A DNA stretch of 16,069 nucleotides from an uncultured Oscillibacter sp. GTDB taxonomy: Bacteria; Bacillota; Clostridia; Oscillospirales; Oscillospiraceae. Below are positions 1 to 7,862 of the stretch, piece after piece. The notes under the pieces were generated by a model. The model saw nothing but the letters and a program-made list of their open reading frames with translations. It was not told where the DNA came from and did no database searches. The stretch is from NCBI RefSeq assembly GCF_910587525.1, contig NZ_CAJULS010000045.1, positions 1 to 16,069 on the forward strand. The letters run 5' to 3'. The position numbers and the translations under genes were made by a program. The first letter of the stretch is position 1. Every line of letters begins with the position of its first letter.

Positions 1-2
1 CG

Positions 3-1262
3 AAAAAACGGGTGACACCGGAGATCAACGCCATCTCCACCCTGCTCTTTGTGACCGTGCTGCTGCTGCTGGTCATCGTCAATCTCCGGGAGGCCCACAT
101 GGAGCGGACCGGACAGCAGGAGCGCCGGCCCAAGCCGGTTTTCCAGCGCCTGACCCGGTTCCTGGACTCCCCCAGGGGAAAATGGTTCCGCCGGATCACA
201 GCCGGCGTTCTGGCCGCCGCCTTCCTGGTGACTGTTTGCCTTCTCACCAGCGCCACCAATGCTCAGCCGGTGGTAAACGTATGCAGCTGGGGCGAGTATA
301 TTGACGAAGAGCTCATCACCCAATTTGAGGAGGAGACAGGCATTCTGGTGAACTACCAGACTGCCGAGAGCAACGAGGCCCTATACTCCCTGCTGAAAAG
401 CGGCGCCGGGGACTACGACGTCATCGTACCCTCTGACTATATGATCTCCCAGCTCATTGAAGAGGATATGCTCTCGGAGCTGGATTACAGCCAGATCCCC
501 AACTACTCCCTGATCTCGGACCGTTTCAGGGGCCTGACCTACGACCCGCAGGAGCGCTACACCGTCCCCTACGCCTGGGGTACTGTTGGCATCATCTACA
601 ACACCGCCATGGTGGCGGAGCCCATCACCAGCTGGAGCGCCCTGTTTGACGAACAGTACGCCGGAAACGTGCTGATGTTCCGGAATTCCCGGGATGCCAT
701 GGCCACGGCTCTGTGTTACCTGGGGTATTCGCTGAACACCACCGATCCCGGGCAGCTCCGGGAGGCCTTTGAACTCCTCCAGAACGCCAAGAGCCGGGGG
801 GTATACCAGTCCTTTGTCATGGATGAAATTTTCCAGAAACTGGAGGGCGGCAACGCCGCCATCGGCGCCTACTATGCTGGGGATTACCTCACCATGCTGG
901 AGAACAACGAGGACTTGGCCTTTGCGGTCCCCGAGGAGGGCTCCAACTGGTTCATGGACGCCATGTGCGTGCTGAAAAGCGCCCCCCACTACGATGAAGC
1001 CATGGCATGGATCAACTTCATCGCCTCCACTGAGGCCAATCTGGCCAATATGGACTACATTGGATACGCCTCTCCCAACCAGCAGGCGCTGGAGCAGTAT
1101 CCGGGCTATTATGAGGCGCTGTACGACGAGCCCCTGGACCCGGAGATCTACGGGATCATGGCGGCGCCTGCGGAGACGCTGGAGCGCTGCGAGGCGTACC
1201 TGGTCCTCCCTGCCCATATCCGTACACTTTACAATGACCTTTGGACAGAGCTTGGGATTTAG
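3..1262 (+). CDS. PotC-PotD fusion: polyamine-type ABC transporter permease / substrate-binding protein (5' partial)
   Basis: The reading frame is open from the window edge, so the start lies outside. The first visible residues (KKRVTPEINAISTL, then a hydrophobic stretch) match the C-terminal end of PotC-type permeases, including the last membrane segment. A basic, probably cytoplasmic linker of about 35 residues follows, then a second hydrophobic segment that would act as an uncleaved signal anchor (about residues 62-80 counted from the GTG at 12). The rest is a PotD-like binding domain, with WGEYIDEELI, FEEETGI, SNEALYSLLKSG and DYDVIVPSDYMI in the usual order. The inferred topology puts the binding domain outside the cell, tethered to the permease. 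The family imports spermidine/putrescine or related cations; the exact ligand cannot be read from the sequence. PotA and PotB genes are expected just upstream, outside the window. An in-frame GTG at 12 could be miscalled as the start. Confidence 0.9.
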   Translation, partial: KKRVTPEINAISTLLFVTVLLLLVIVNLREAHMERTGQQERRPKPVFQRLTRFLDSPRGKWFRRITAGVLAAAFLVTVCLLTSATNAQPVVNVCSWGEYIDEELITQFEEETGILVNYQTAESNEALYSLLKSGAGDYDVIVPSDYMISQLIEEDMLSELDYSQIPNYSLISDRFRGLTYDPQERYTVPYAWGTVGIIYNTAMVAEPITSWSALFDEQYAGNVLMFRNSRDAMATALCYLGYSLNTTDPGQLREAFELLQNAKSRGVYQSFVMDEIFQKLEGGNAAIGAYYAGDYLTMLENNEDLAFAVPEEGSNWFMDAMCVLKSAPHYDEAMAWINFIASTEANLANMDYIGYASPNQQALEQYPGYYEALYDEPLDPEIYGIMAAPAETLERCEAYLVLPAHIRTLYNDLWTELGI

Positions 1263-1308
1263 CTAAAGCAAAGCGCATTCCTTCCCCTGCCATTGCCAAT
1301 TTTAATTC

Positions 1309-1314
1309 AGGAGG
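1309..1314 (+). promoter_or_regulatory. Ribosome binding site AGGAGG for the thioesterase gene
   Basis: AGGAGG lies 8 nt before the ATG at 1323. It decides the start in favour of that ATG over the in-frame TTG at 1293, which has no such site. Confidence 0.8.
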
Positions 1315-1322
1315 TATCCACT

Positions 1323-1718
1323 ATGATCCTGATCGGAACAAAATGCCAATTGGAACAGACCGTCACCCAGGAGCTGACGGCCGCCGCCGTGGGCTCCGGA
1401 GCCCTGCCGGTATTCGGCACGCCCTTTATGGCCGCCATGATGGAAAACGCCGCCCTGACGGTCCTCCAGAACTTTCTGGAAGAGGACCAGGGCAGCGTGG
1501 GCACCCATCTGGACATTCACCATGACGCCCCCACCCCCATTGGTATGAGGGTCTGGGCAGAGGCGGAGATCACCGGTGTGTCGGAAAACGGAAAGATGGT
1601 GGACTTCAAAGTCTCCGCATGGGATGAACGCGGTCCCGTGGGCGGCGGAACCCATACCCGGGCCATCATTAACAGCCAGCGGTTTTTGGACAAGTGTAAT
1701 AAAAAACTGGAGCAATGA
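1323..1718 (+). CDS. FlK-like hotdog-fold acyl-CoA thioesterase
   Basis: A 131-residue protein, close to the usual size of the single-domain hotdog thioesterase family typified by the fluoroacetyl-CoA thioesterase FlK of Streptomyces cattleya. The three catalytic positions of FlK (Thr42, Glu50, His76) appear to be kept with identical spacing: Thr33 in VFGTPF, Glu41 in AAMMEN and His67 in DIHHDAPTP. The motifs GSVGTHLDIHHDAPTPIG and GGGTHTRAIIN also match the family. Family members hydrolyse short acyl-CoA thioesters. Many Firmicutes carry copies with no known fluoroacetate link, so fluoroacetyl-CoA should not be assumed as the substrate. The gene starts 60 nt after the transporter gene on the same strand; no terminator is visible in between, so co-transcription is possible. 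A strong hairpin follows the stop. Confidence 0.82.
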   Translation: MILIGTKCQLEQTVTQELTAAAVGSGALPVFGTPFMAAMMENAALTVLQNFLEEDQGSVGTHLDIHHDAPTPIGMRVWAEAEITGVSENGKMVDFKVSAWDERGPVGGGTHTRAIINSQRFLDKCNKKLEQ

Positions 1719-1723
1719 CCCGC

Positions 1724-1764
1724 AAAAACGCCCCTGGAGGAGTCCTCCAGGGGCGTTCTCTTTT
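1724..1764. terminator. Bidirectional intrinsic terminator between convergent genes
   Basis: A perfect 14-bp inverted repeat (1727-1740 with 1744-1757, core CGCCCCTGGAGG) encloses a 3-nt loop. It is followed by TCTCTTTT on the + strand and by a TTTTT run (AAAAA at 1724-1728) on the - strand. It can end transcription of the thioesterase gene from the left and of the ferritin gene from the right. Confidence 0.88.
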
Positions 1765-1773
1765 ACGCAGAAA

Positions 1774-2286
1774 TCACAGCGTCAGAGACGGCGCACTGTA
1801 TACACGGCCGGCCAGCTCGCTGTTGAGCATGTACAGACTCTTGGGATCAGATCCAAAGAGCTCCATTTTGGAGATCAGGTCGTTGGCATTGTCCTCCTCC
1901 TCACCCTGCTCTTTCACGAACCAGTCCAGGAACTGCATGGTACGGAAGTCCTTCACCTCATAGGCGGCGGCATAGATGTCATTGATGAGGCCGGTGACAT
2001 ACAGCTCGTGCTCCAGGCCGGCTTTCAGCACCGCCATGTCGCTGTCCATCACCTTGTCGGGCTTGGCAATGGCGTCCAACGTCACTTTGGCGCTGTTGTT
2101 GTGAAGATACTGGTAGAAAAGCATGGCATGGTCCCGCTCCTCCTGGGCCTGAATCTTATACCAGTTGGCAAAGCCGTCCAATCCCCGGGCCTCAAAATAA
2201 TTGGAGAAATCCAAATAGAGGTAGGCAGAATAAAACTCCTTGTTGATTTGATCATTCAGCAGCGCGGCAACTTTTTCATTCAGCAT
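1774..2286 (-). CDS. ftnA: Non-haem bacterial ferritin (FtnA type)
   Basis: A 170-residue four-helix-bundle ferritin of normal length. It oxidises Fe(II) and stores iron as a mineral inside a cytoplasmic 24-subunit shell. The ferroxidase ligands are in place: Glu17 (NKEFYSAYLYL), Glu50 and His53 (EERDH), Glu94 (EHELY), and Gln127/Glu130 (KEQGEEE); the nearby Tyr24 is also kept. The start is supported by an AAAGGAA site a few bases upstream. The gene follows polC by 104 nt on the same strand but has a good -10 box of its own and ends at the bidirectional hairpin, so it is probably a separate unit. No clear Fur or PerR box was recognised. Confidence 0.93.
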   Translation of the reverse strand: MLNEKVAALLNDQINKEFYSAYLYLDFSNYFEARGLDGFANWYKIQAQEERDHAMLFYQYLHNNSAKVTLDAIAKPDKVMDSDMAVLKAGLEHELYVTGLINDIYAAAYEVKDFRTMQFLDWFVKEQGEEEDNANDLISKMELFGSDPKSLYMLNSELAGRVYSAPSLTL

Positions 2287-2317
2287 GTTACATGTTCCTT
2301 TCCAGTTTTTTAAGGTG

Positions 2318-2323
2318 ATTATA
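2318..2323 (-). promoter_or_regulatory. Candidate -10 box of the ferritin promoter
   Basis: A perfect TATAAT on the - strand lies about 30 nt before the ferritin ATG, in the AT-rich gap after polC. The -35 at 17-bp spacing is poor (TAGATT); a better TTTACA lies too far upstream at 24 bp. An activator may be needed, or the -35 is weak. Confidence 0.45.
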
Positions 2324-2390
2324 TTCCGGTCTCTGAGAAAAATCTATTGTAAATGCGACAAAAATCGGATCTTTTTCAAGCAAGGCCTAA

Positions 2391-5300
2391 TCAGAACAGT
2401 GTCATCTGGCTGGTCTCCGCCATCCCCGCGAAGGCCCCCAGGGCCTTGAGCTGCTCAATGTGGGTCTTGGAGAGCTTATTGCAGCACATGGCAAACTCCT
2501 CGATAGAGATAAACTCCTTCCCTTCCCGCTTCTCCGCCGTGTCTACCGCCGCCGCGTCGCCCAGACCGTGAACGGAGACAAAGGGTGGAAGAAGCCCTCC
2601 GTCCACAATCTTGAATTTTGTGGCGTCAGACTTATAGATGTCGATAGTTTCGAAATGGTAGCCCCGAAGATAGAACTCGTAGCACACCTCCAGGGTGGTC
2701 AGCAGGTTCTGTTCCACGGCTGTGGCGTCCTTGTTGTTCTCGATCTCCCGGATCTTCCGCTTCACCGCGTCCTTTCCGGCACAGCAGTACTCTGCGTCAA
2801 AGGCCTTGGCGCGGACAGAGAAGAACGTGGCGTAGAAGGCCAGGGGCTCATGAACCTTGTACCAGGCGATGCGGAATGCCATCATCACGTAGGCAACAGC
2901 ATGGGCCTTGGGAAACAGATAGCCGATCTTGGCAAGAGACTCAATGTACCAGTCGGGCACGTCATGCTCCCGCATGGCCTCCTCCCAACCGGGCTCGAAG
3001 CCGCCCTTTTTCACCTTCCCCTTCCGCACAGATTCCATGATCTTGAAGCTCATCTTGGGGTCCAAACCCATTTTGATGAGGTAGAGCATGATATCGTCCC
3101 GGCAGCCCACCGTATCCAGAACGCCGGCGGTACCGCTGAGGATCAGGTCCTTGGCGTTGCCCAGCCACACGTCGGTGCCGTGGGAGAATCCGGACAGGCG
3201 CACCAGTGTGCTGAAATCCTTCGGCTGGGTGTCCACCAACATCTGCCGGGTGAAGCGGGTGTTGAACTCCGGGATGGCTACGGCCCCGGTGGGCCCCAGG
3301 ATCTCGTCGTTCTCATAGCCCAGCACCTTGCTGGAGGTGAAGATGGACATGGTGTCTGGGTCGTCCAGAGGAATTTTCTGTGGGTCCACTCCGGTGAGGT
3401 CCTGCATCATGCGGACCATAGTGGGGTCATCGTGGCCCAACATGTCCAGTTTTAAGAGGTTGGCTTCCATGGAGTGGTATTCAAAGTGAGTGGTGATGGT
3501 GTCGGAGCCGTCATCATCCGCCGGGTGCTGGACGGGACAGAAATCCTCCATGTCCTTGTCATCCGGGACCACCACCAGACCGCCGGGATGCTGCCCGGTG
3601 GTGCGGCGGGTGCCCACACAGCCTAGAGTCAGCCGGTTTTCCTCTGCCCGGCCCGCCGTCATGGCGTTCTCCTCCAGATACTTTTTCACAAAGCCGTAGG
3701 CGGTCTTCTCCGCCAGCGTCCCAATGGTCCCCGCCCGAAACACCTGGGTCTCGCCGAACATCTCGATGGCGTGGCGATGGGCTCGGGACTGATACTCGCC
3801 GGAGAAATTCAGGTCGATGTCTGGCACCTTGCCGCCGCCAAAGCCCAGGAAAGTCTCAAAGGGAATATCAAAGCCGTCCTTTTCATACTTGGCGCCGCAC
3901 ACCGGGCAGACCTTGTCCGGCATGTCCGCGCCGCAGCCGTAGGAGCCGTCCTCGATAAACTCGCTGTTTTTACACTGGGGACAGCGGTAATGGGGCGGCA
4001 GGGAGTTGACCTCCGTGATGCCGGACATATAGGCCGCAAGAGACGACCCAACAGATCCCCGGGAACCCACCAGATAGCCGTTCTCCAGAGACCGCTGCAC
4101 CAATTTCTGGGCGGACATATACACCACGTCGTACTTACCCAGAATGCCGCCCAGCTCGATATCCAGGCGATCCACAATGAGCTTTGGCGGGTCCTCGCCG
4201 TAGAGGCGGTGAACCTTCTCCCAAACCAGGCGGTTCAGGTCCTCCTCGGAGTTTTCCAGTCTGGGCGGAAACAGTTCTTTGGGCAAAAGCTCAAAAGTCT
4301 CGATCTGATCCGCAATCAGCCGGGTGTTAGCCACCACCACCTCGTAGGCCTTCTCCTTCCCCAGATAGGCAAACTCCTCCAGCATCTCGTCCGTGGTCTT
4401 GAAATAGATGGGCAGGGGCTCGTTGGCGTCCGAAAACTTCTTGGACGCCAGCAGGATGTGCCGGTACACCTCGTCCTCCGGCTCCAGAAAGTGGACGTCC
4501 CCTGTGGCGCAGACAGGCTTGCCCAGCTCCTCTCCCAGGCGGACGATGGTGCGGTTAAAGTTCCGCAGGTCCTCCTCGCTGCGGGCGTCACCGTTGCGGA
4601 GCATAAATTGGTTGTTGCACAGGGGCTGGATCTCCAAATAGTCGTAAAAGGAGGCGATGCGCTTGAGCTCGTCCCAGTCCTTGTGGTCCGCCACGGCCTT
4701 GAACAGCTCTCCCGCCTCGCAGGCGGAGCCCACGATGATCCCCTCCCGGTGCTCTTTCAGCAGGCTCTTGGGGATGATGGGCACCCGCTTGAAGTATTTC
4801 AGATTGGAGGCGGAAATCATCTGGTAGAGATTCTTCAGCCCCACCTTGTTCCGGGCCAGCAGGATGATGTGCTTGGGGAAGCGGTTGGACTTGCCCCCCA
4901 GGGGACGTAGTTTCTCCATCTCCCCATTCACCGCCTGCAGGGTGTGGACGCCCTTCTCATGGAGCATTTTCCAGAAGGGAATCAGCATATAGCCCACCGT
5001 GGCCGCGTCGTCACTGGCCCGATGGTGGTTGAATGCGGGCAGATCCAGATGCTCCGCCACAATATCCAGCTTGTATTTCCCCAGGCCCGGCAACAGGTTC
5101 TGGGCCAGAATCAACGAGTCGATGTAAGTGGGCTGAAAGTCCAGCCCCGCCTCCCGGCACCCAGCCCGGATGAAGCCGATGTCGAATTCCGCGTTGTGGG
5201 CCGCCAGAGGGCGGCCATTCACAAATTTCAGAAAATCCGCCAATGCCTCTTTGGGCTGGGGAGCGTCTTTCAGCATCTCGTCTGTGATGCCCGTCAGACC

Positions 5301-6386
5301 GATGATCTCCGGCGTCAAACGGCGGCCCGGGTTGACAAAGGTCTGAAACCGCTCCGCAATCTCTCCATTTTTCAGCACCACCGCGCCGATCTCTGTGATG
5401 GCCTCCCGGTCCACCTTAAGGCCGGTGGTCTCAATGTCAAAGCAGACGATCTCGTCATCCAGGCCGCAGTCCAGCAAGCCGTGGACCGCCACCCGGTCAT
5501 CCAGGTTGTTGACAAAATAACCCTCCACGCCGTAGAGAATCTTGATCTTATCCCCAGCGGCGTGCCACGCGTCCGGGAAGGACTGGGCCACGCCATGGTC
5601 CGTGATGGCAATGGCGGGATGTCCCCAGCGGATGGCGGCCTGAATGACCTCCTTGGTATCCGTCAAGGCATCCATGTTGCTCATTTTAGTGTGGAGGTGC
5701 AGCTCCACACGCTTCTCTGGAGCAGTGTCCTGCCGGGGCTGGTGCTCAGTGACATTGATGTGGTAGGGGTTCAGCTGAATGTCCTTGCCATCCCAGGTGG
5801 GCTCCATTTTTCCCTGGACGCACAGCCACATACCGGGCTTGACGGCGCTCTCCAGAGTCTGGGCCTCCTTGGCAGTGAGGTTTTTCTGCACCGTCACGGA
5901 GTTTGTGTAATCCGTCATGTCAAAGCTCAGCCGCCACATACCCGGCCGCCGGGTCTCCCGGCACTCGAAGGAAAAGACTTTCCCCGTCACAACCGCGCTG
6001 CTCATCTTCAAATCCAGGTCCTTCATGGGCACGGGCCTTGCCTTGATGGGGTTTCCCATCAGCACCTTGCCCACAACAGGTCTGCCGCCCTTCCCCGCCC
6101 TGGGGACGGATGCCTCCCGGGCGGGGAAAGGCCGCAGAGCCTCCGGCGCCTTGCAGGTGATATCCATCTCCACCCTAGAGAAGCCGTAGACTGCCCGCAG
6201 GGCGTCCTGAATCCCCCGCAAATCCTCCTCGCTCAGCTGGCTCTTCACCGCCAGCTGGAGGCGGATAGACATCTCCCCCTGGTCGATGGCGGCGCCGCTC
6301 AGCACCGCTCCCGCCAGTTTCAGCCGCAGCTCCGGGGAAAGCTGCAGCTCCGTAAACATTTCAAAAAATGGGATGTTTCTCGACAT
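2391..6386 (-). CDS. polC: DNA polymerase III, PolC-type alpha subunit
   Basis: The replicative polymerase of low-GC Gram-positive type, 1331 residues, with the domain order of PolC. There is a short N-terminal region, then an OB domain (about 130-215). The PHP domain begins with VELHLHTKMS (His230, His232) and ITDHG (261-265). It is interrupted by a DEDD proofreading exonuclease (DIETTG at 317, HRASDD at 455-460). The polymerase core carries VGSRGSVGSS, a zinc-binding insert (CPQC at 802-805, CPVC at 827-830) and the catalytic PDIDLN (Asp856, Asp858). B. subtilis PolC is about 1437 residues; the missing length is all at the N terminus, before the OB domain. The chosen ATG has an in-frame stop (TAA) two codons upstream. 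Its Shine-Dalgarno candidate AAGGAAG is unusually far away, about 14 nt. The gene is last in the long operon, 9 nt after a small membrane-protein gene. Confidence 0.97.
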   Translation of the reverse strand: MSRNIPFFEMFTELQLSPELRLKLAGAVLSGAAIDQGEMSIRLQLAVKSQLSEEDLRGIQDALRAVYGFSRVEMDITCKAPEALRPFPAREASVPRAGKGGRPVVGKVLMGNPIKARPVPMKDLDLKMSSAVVTGKVFSFECRETRRPGMWRLSFDMTDYTNSVTVQKNLTAKEAQTLESAVKPGMWLCVQGKMEPTWDGKDIQLNPYHINVTEHQPRQDTAPEKRVELHLHTKMSNMDALTDTKEVIQAAIRWGHPAIAITDHGVAQSFPDAWHAAGDKIKILYGVEGYFVNNLDDRVAVHGLLDCGLDDEIVCFDIETTGLKVDREAITEIGAVVLKNGEIAERFQTFVNPGRRLTPEIIGLTGITDEMLKDAPQPKEALADFLKFVNGRPLAAHNAEFDIGFIRAGCREAGLDFQPTYIDSLILAQNLLPGLGKYKLDIVAEHLDLPAFNHHRASDDAATVGYMLIPFWKMLHEKGVHTLQAVNGEMEKLRPLGGKSNRFPKHIILLARNKVGLKNLYQMISASNLKYFKRVPIIPKSLLKEHREGIIVGSACEAGELFKAVADHKDWDELKRIASFYDYLEIQPLCNNQFMLRNGDARSEEDLRNFNRTIVRLGEELGKPVCATGDVHFLEPEDEVYRHILLASKKFSDANEPLPIYFKTTDEMLEEFAYLGKEKAYEVVVANTRLIADQIETFELLPKELFPPRLENSEEDLNRLVWEKVHRLYGEDPPKLIVDRLDIELGGILGKYDVVYMSAQKLVQRSLENGYLVGSRGSVGSSLAAYMSGITEVNSLPPHYRCPQCKNSEFIEDGSYGCGADMPDKVCPVCGAKYEKDGFDIPFETFLGFGGGKVPDIDLNFSGEYQSRAHRHAIEMFGETQVFRAGTIGTLAEKTAYGFVKKYLEENAMTAGRAEENRLTLGCVGTRRTTGQHPGGLVVVPDDKDMEDFCPVQHPADDDGSDTITTHFEYHSMEANLLKLDMLGHDDPTMVRMMQDLTGVDPQKIPLDDPDTMSIFTSSKVLGYENDEILGPTGAVAIPEFNTRFTRQMLVDTQPKDFSTLVRLSGFSHGTDVWLGNAKDLILSGTAGVLDTVGCRDDIMLYLIKMGLDPKMSFKIMESVRKGKVKKGGFEPGWEEAMREHDVPDWYIESLAKIGYLFPKAHAVAYVMMAFRIAWYKVHEPLAFYATFFSVRAKAFDAEYCCAGKDAVKRKIREIENNKDATAVEQNLLTTLEVCYEFYLRGYHFETIDIYKSDATKFKIVDGGLLPPFVSVHGLGDAAAVDTAEKREGKEFISIEEFAMCCNKLSKTHIEQLKALGAFAGMAETSQMTLF

Positions 6387-6395
6387 AGTGTTTTA

Positions 6396-6599
6396 CTAAT
6401 CTTCCTTCTCATCGTTCTGGCCCGTGCTCTGGTCTTTGAGCTGTTCCTCAAGTCTCTCAAAACGCCGGTCCATGGAGAACTTGATCCACACACCCATGAT
6501 AACGATTGCAGCCACCGAGCCAATGGGCCACACCTGTCCGCCAAAAGTCGAGAGATTGAGGAATGCGCCAAGCACCAACGCAAAAAGAGCTGCTTTCAT
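6396..6599 (-). CDS. Small membrane protein of unknown function (67 aa)
   Basis: I do not recognise this protein. It has two hydrophobic segments (about residues 3-15 and 24-41, the second reading WPIGSVAAIVIMGVWIKF). A charged tail of about 25 residues follows (RRFERLEEQLKDQ onward) that could form a short coiled coil in the cytoplasm. The start is well supported by AGGAGG 6 nt before the ATG. The gene lies between ispG and polC, all on the same strand, with polC starting 9 nt after its stop. The size and layout recall holin-like or small accessory membrane proteins, but no function can be assigned. Confidence 0.7.
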   Translation of the reverse strand: MKAALFALVLGAFLNLSTFGGQVWPIGSVAAIVIMGVWIKFSMDRRFERLEEQLKDQSTGQNDEKED

Positions 6600-6629
6600 A
6601 ACATTCCTCCTGTACTCATATTGAATCCG

Positions 6630-6800
6630 TCAACGTCCGTGGCAATGACGGCCGGCACTGCCGATAAGCGCCGCCAGCACGCCAACTCTGCCCAGGTATT
6701 TCACGGCATTTTCGCCCTGCCGCTCCAAATATACAGCCTGAAAGAGCAGCAAAAAAATAACCAGTACCCAGAGCAGCACAGTCTTTCCCCGCTCCGGCAT
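6630..6800 (-). CDS. Very small membrane protein of unknown function (56 aa)
   Basis: An ATG-initiated frame of 56 codons plus stop, shorter than usual gene-calling limits. It begins MPERGKTVLLWVLVIFLLLF, giving one strong membrane segment at about residues 8-24. A short charged stretch (YLERQGENAVKYLGR) and a second, weaker apolar segment follow. GGAGGGA lies 7 nt before the ATG, which makes translation plausible. It starts 22 nt after the ispG stop and ends 30 nt before the next small membrane gene. A longer 66-codon frame over the same bases (6616-6816) has Cys/Gly-rich, non-protein-like composition and was rejected. No family was recognised. Confidence 0.55.
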   Translation of the reverse strand: MPERGKTVLLWVLVIFLLLFQAVYLERQGENAVKYLGRVGVLAALIGSAGRHCHGR

Positions 6801-6822
6801 AAAACGCTCCCTCCACTGTGAA

Positions 6823-7860
6823 TCACAGTTTCTCGATCTCCTCCATCAGAGCATCCACAAGCCGCTCCTGCGGCATCTTGTAAAGGATTTTCCCTTTTCG
6901 GAACAGAAGTCCCGCGCCCTTACCGCCGGCAATACCGATATCGGCGGCGGCAGCTTCGCCGGGGCCGTTGACAGCACACCCCATCACCGCCACAGTGATG
7001 TTCTTTTCACAGTCCGCCAAACGCCGCTCCACCTCCTCCGCCATGGGGATGAGGTCGATGCGGGTGCGGCCGCAGGTGGGACAGGCAATGAGGTTCACCC
7101 CCTGCTTCCGAAGGCCCGCTGCCTTTAAGATCTTCTTGGCGGCGTAGATCTCCTCCAGCGGGTCGGCAGTCAATGTCACCCGGATAGTGTCGCCAATTCC
7201 CATGCAGAGCAGTCCTCCGATACCCATGGCGGACTTCACCAGCCCCATGGAGGGCGTGCCAGCCTCCGTAACCCCCAAGTGCAGGGGGTAATCCGTCCGT
7301 GCACTCAAGAGGCGGTAGGCCGCCATAGTCAGCGGCACGTCGGAGCACTTGACGGAGATGCAGATATCGTCAAAGTCGAATTTGTTCAGCAGATGTACGT
7401 GGCCCATGGCGCTCTCCACCAGAGCCTCGGCAGTGACACCACCGTACTTTGCCCGCAGCTCCTTTTCCAAAGAGCCGCCGTTGACGCCGATGCGAATGGG
7501 AATGGATTTCCGGCGGCACAGGTCCGCCACCACTTTCACCCGCTCCTCTCCGCCGATATTGCCGGGGTTGATACGGATAGCGTCCACGCCCCGCTCCGCA
7601 CAGGCAATCGCGTACTTATAATTGAAATGGATATCTGCCACCAGGGGAATATGGATACGCTCTTTCAGCTTGTCCACTACCTCTGCTGCCGCCTGGTCCG
7701 GAATGGCTACCCGGATGATCTCACACCCAGCGGCCTCCAGATCCAGAATCTGAGCCACAGTGGTCTCCACATCATCGGTCTTCGTATTGCACATGGATTG
7801 GATCGTCACCGGTGCGCCGCCGCCCACAGGAACGCCGCCCACCAGCAGCTGTTTCGTCAT
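6823..7860 (-). CDS. ispG: 4-hydroxy-3-methylbut-2-en-1-yl diphosphate synthase (GcpE/IspG)
   Basis: The penultimate enzyme of the MEP isoprenoid pathway, which converts methylerythritol cyclodiphosphate to HMBPP using a [4Fe-4S] cluster. At 345 residues it is the short bacterial form. The N-terminal TIM barrel shows VTIQSMCNTKT, ADIHFN and INPGNIG. The C-terminal cluster domain has CPTCGRT (Cys260, Cys263) and GCAVNGPGE (Cys295, Glu302), giving the three Cys and one Glu cluster ligands. The start is supported by GGGAGG 6 nt upstream, overlapping the stop of the GNAT gene (2-nt gap). It sits in one operon with dxr and uppS. Confidence 0.97.
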   Translation of the reverse strand: MTKQLLVGGVPVGGGAPVTIQSMCNTKTDDVETTVAQILDLEAAGCEIIRVAIPDQAAAEVVDKLKERIHIPLVADIHFNYKYAIACAERGVDAIRINPGNIGGEERVKVVADLCRRKSIPIRIGVNGGSLEKELRAKYGGVTAEALVESAMGHVHLLNKFDFDDICISVKCSDVPLTMAAYRLLSARTDYPLHLGVTEAGTPSMGLVKSAMGIGGLLCMGIGDTIRVTLTADPLEEIYAAKKILKAAGLRKQGVNLIACPTCGRTRIDLIPMAEEVERRLADCEKNITVAVMGCAVNGPGEAAAADIGIAGGKGAGLLFRKGKILYKMPQERLVDALMEEIEKL

Positions 7861-7862
7861 GA

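Noticed and set aside
1293..1322. TTG start ten codons before the thioesterase ATG
   Set aside because: No ribosome site precedes it, and AGGAGG is placed for the ATG at 1323.
2344..2380. Possible terminator after polC
   Set aside because: Only short A/T runs can pair (AAAAA with TTTTT around a 7-nt core) with no GC stem, so it is not a convincing hairpin.
6616..6816. 66-codon - strand frame between ispG and the small membrane genes
   Set aside because: The overlapping 56-codon frame at 6630-6800 has a better start, a well-placed Shine-Dalgarno site and a proper membrane segment, while this one has an improbable composition.
4944..6821. 625-codon open frame on the + strand opposite polC and the small membrane genes
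   Set aside because: It lies antisense to a clearly functional polC, has no recognisable motif and shows the His/Leu/Gln/Val-rich composition typical of the shadow frame of a GC-rich gene. Other long + strand frames across the - strand operon were dropped for the same reason.
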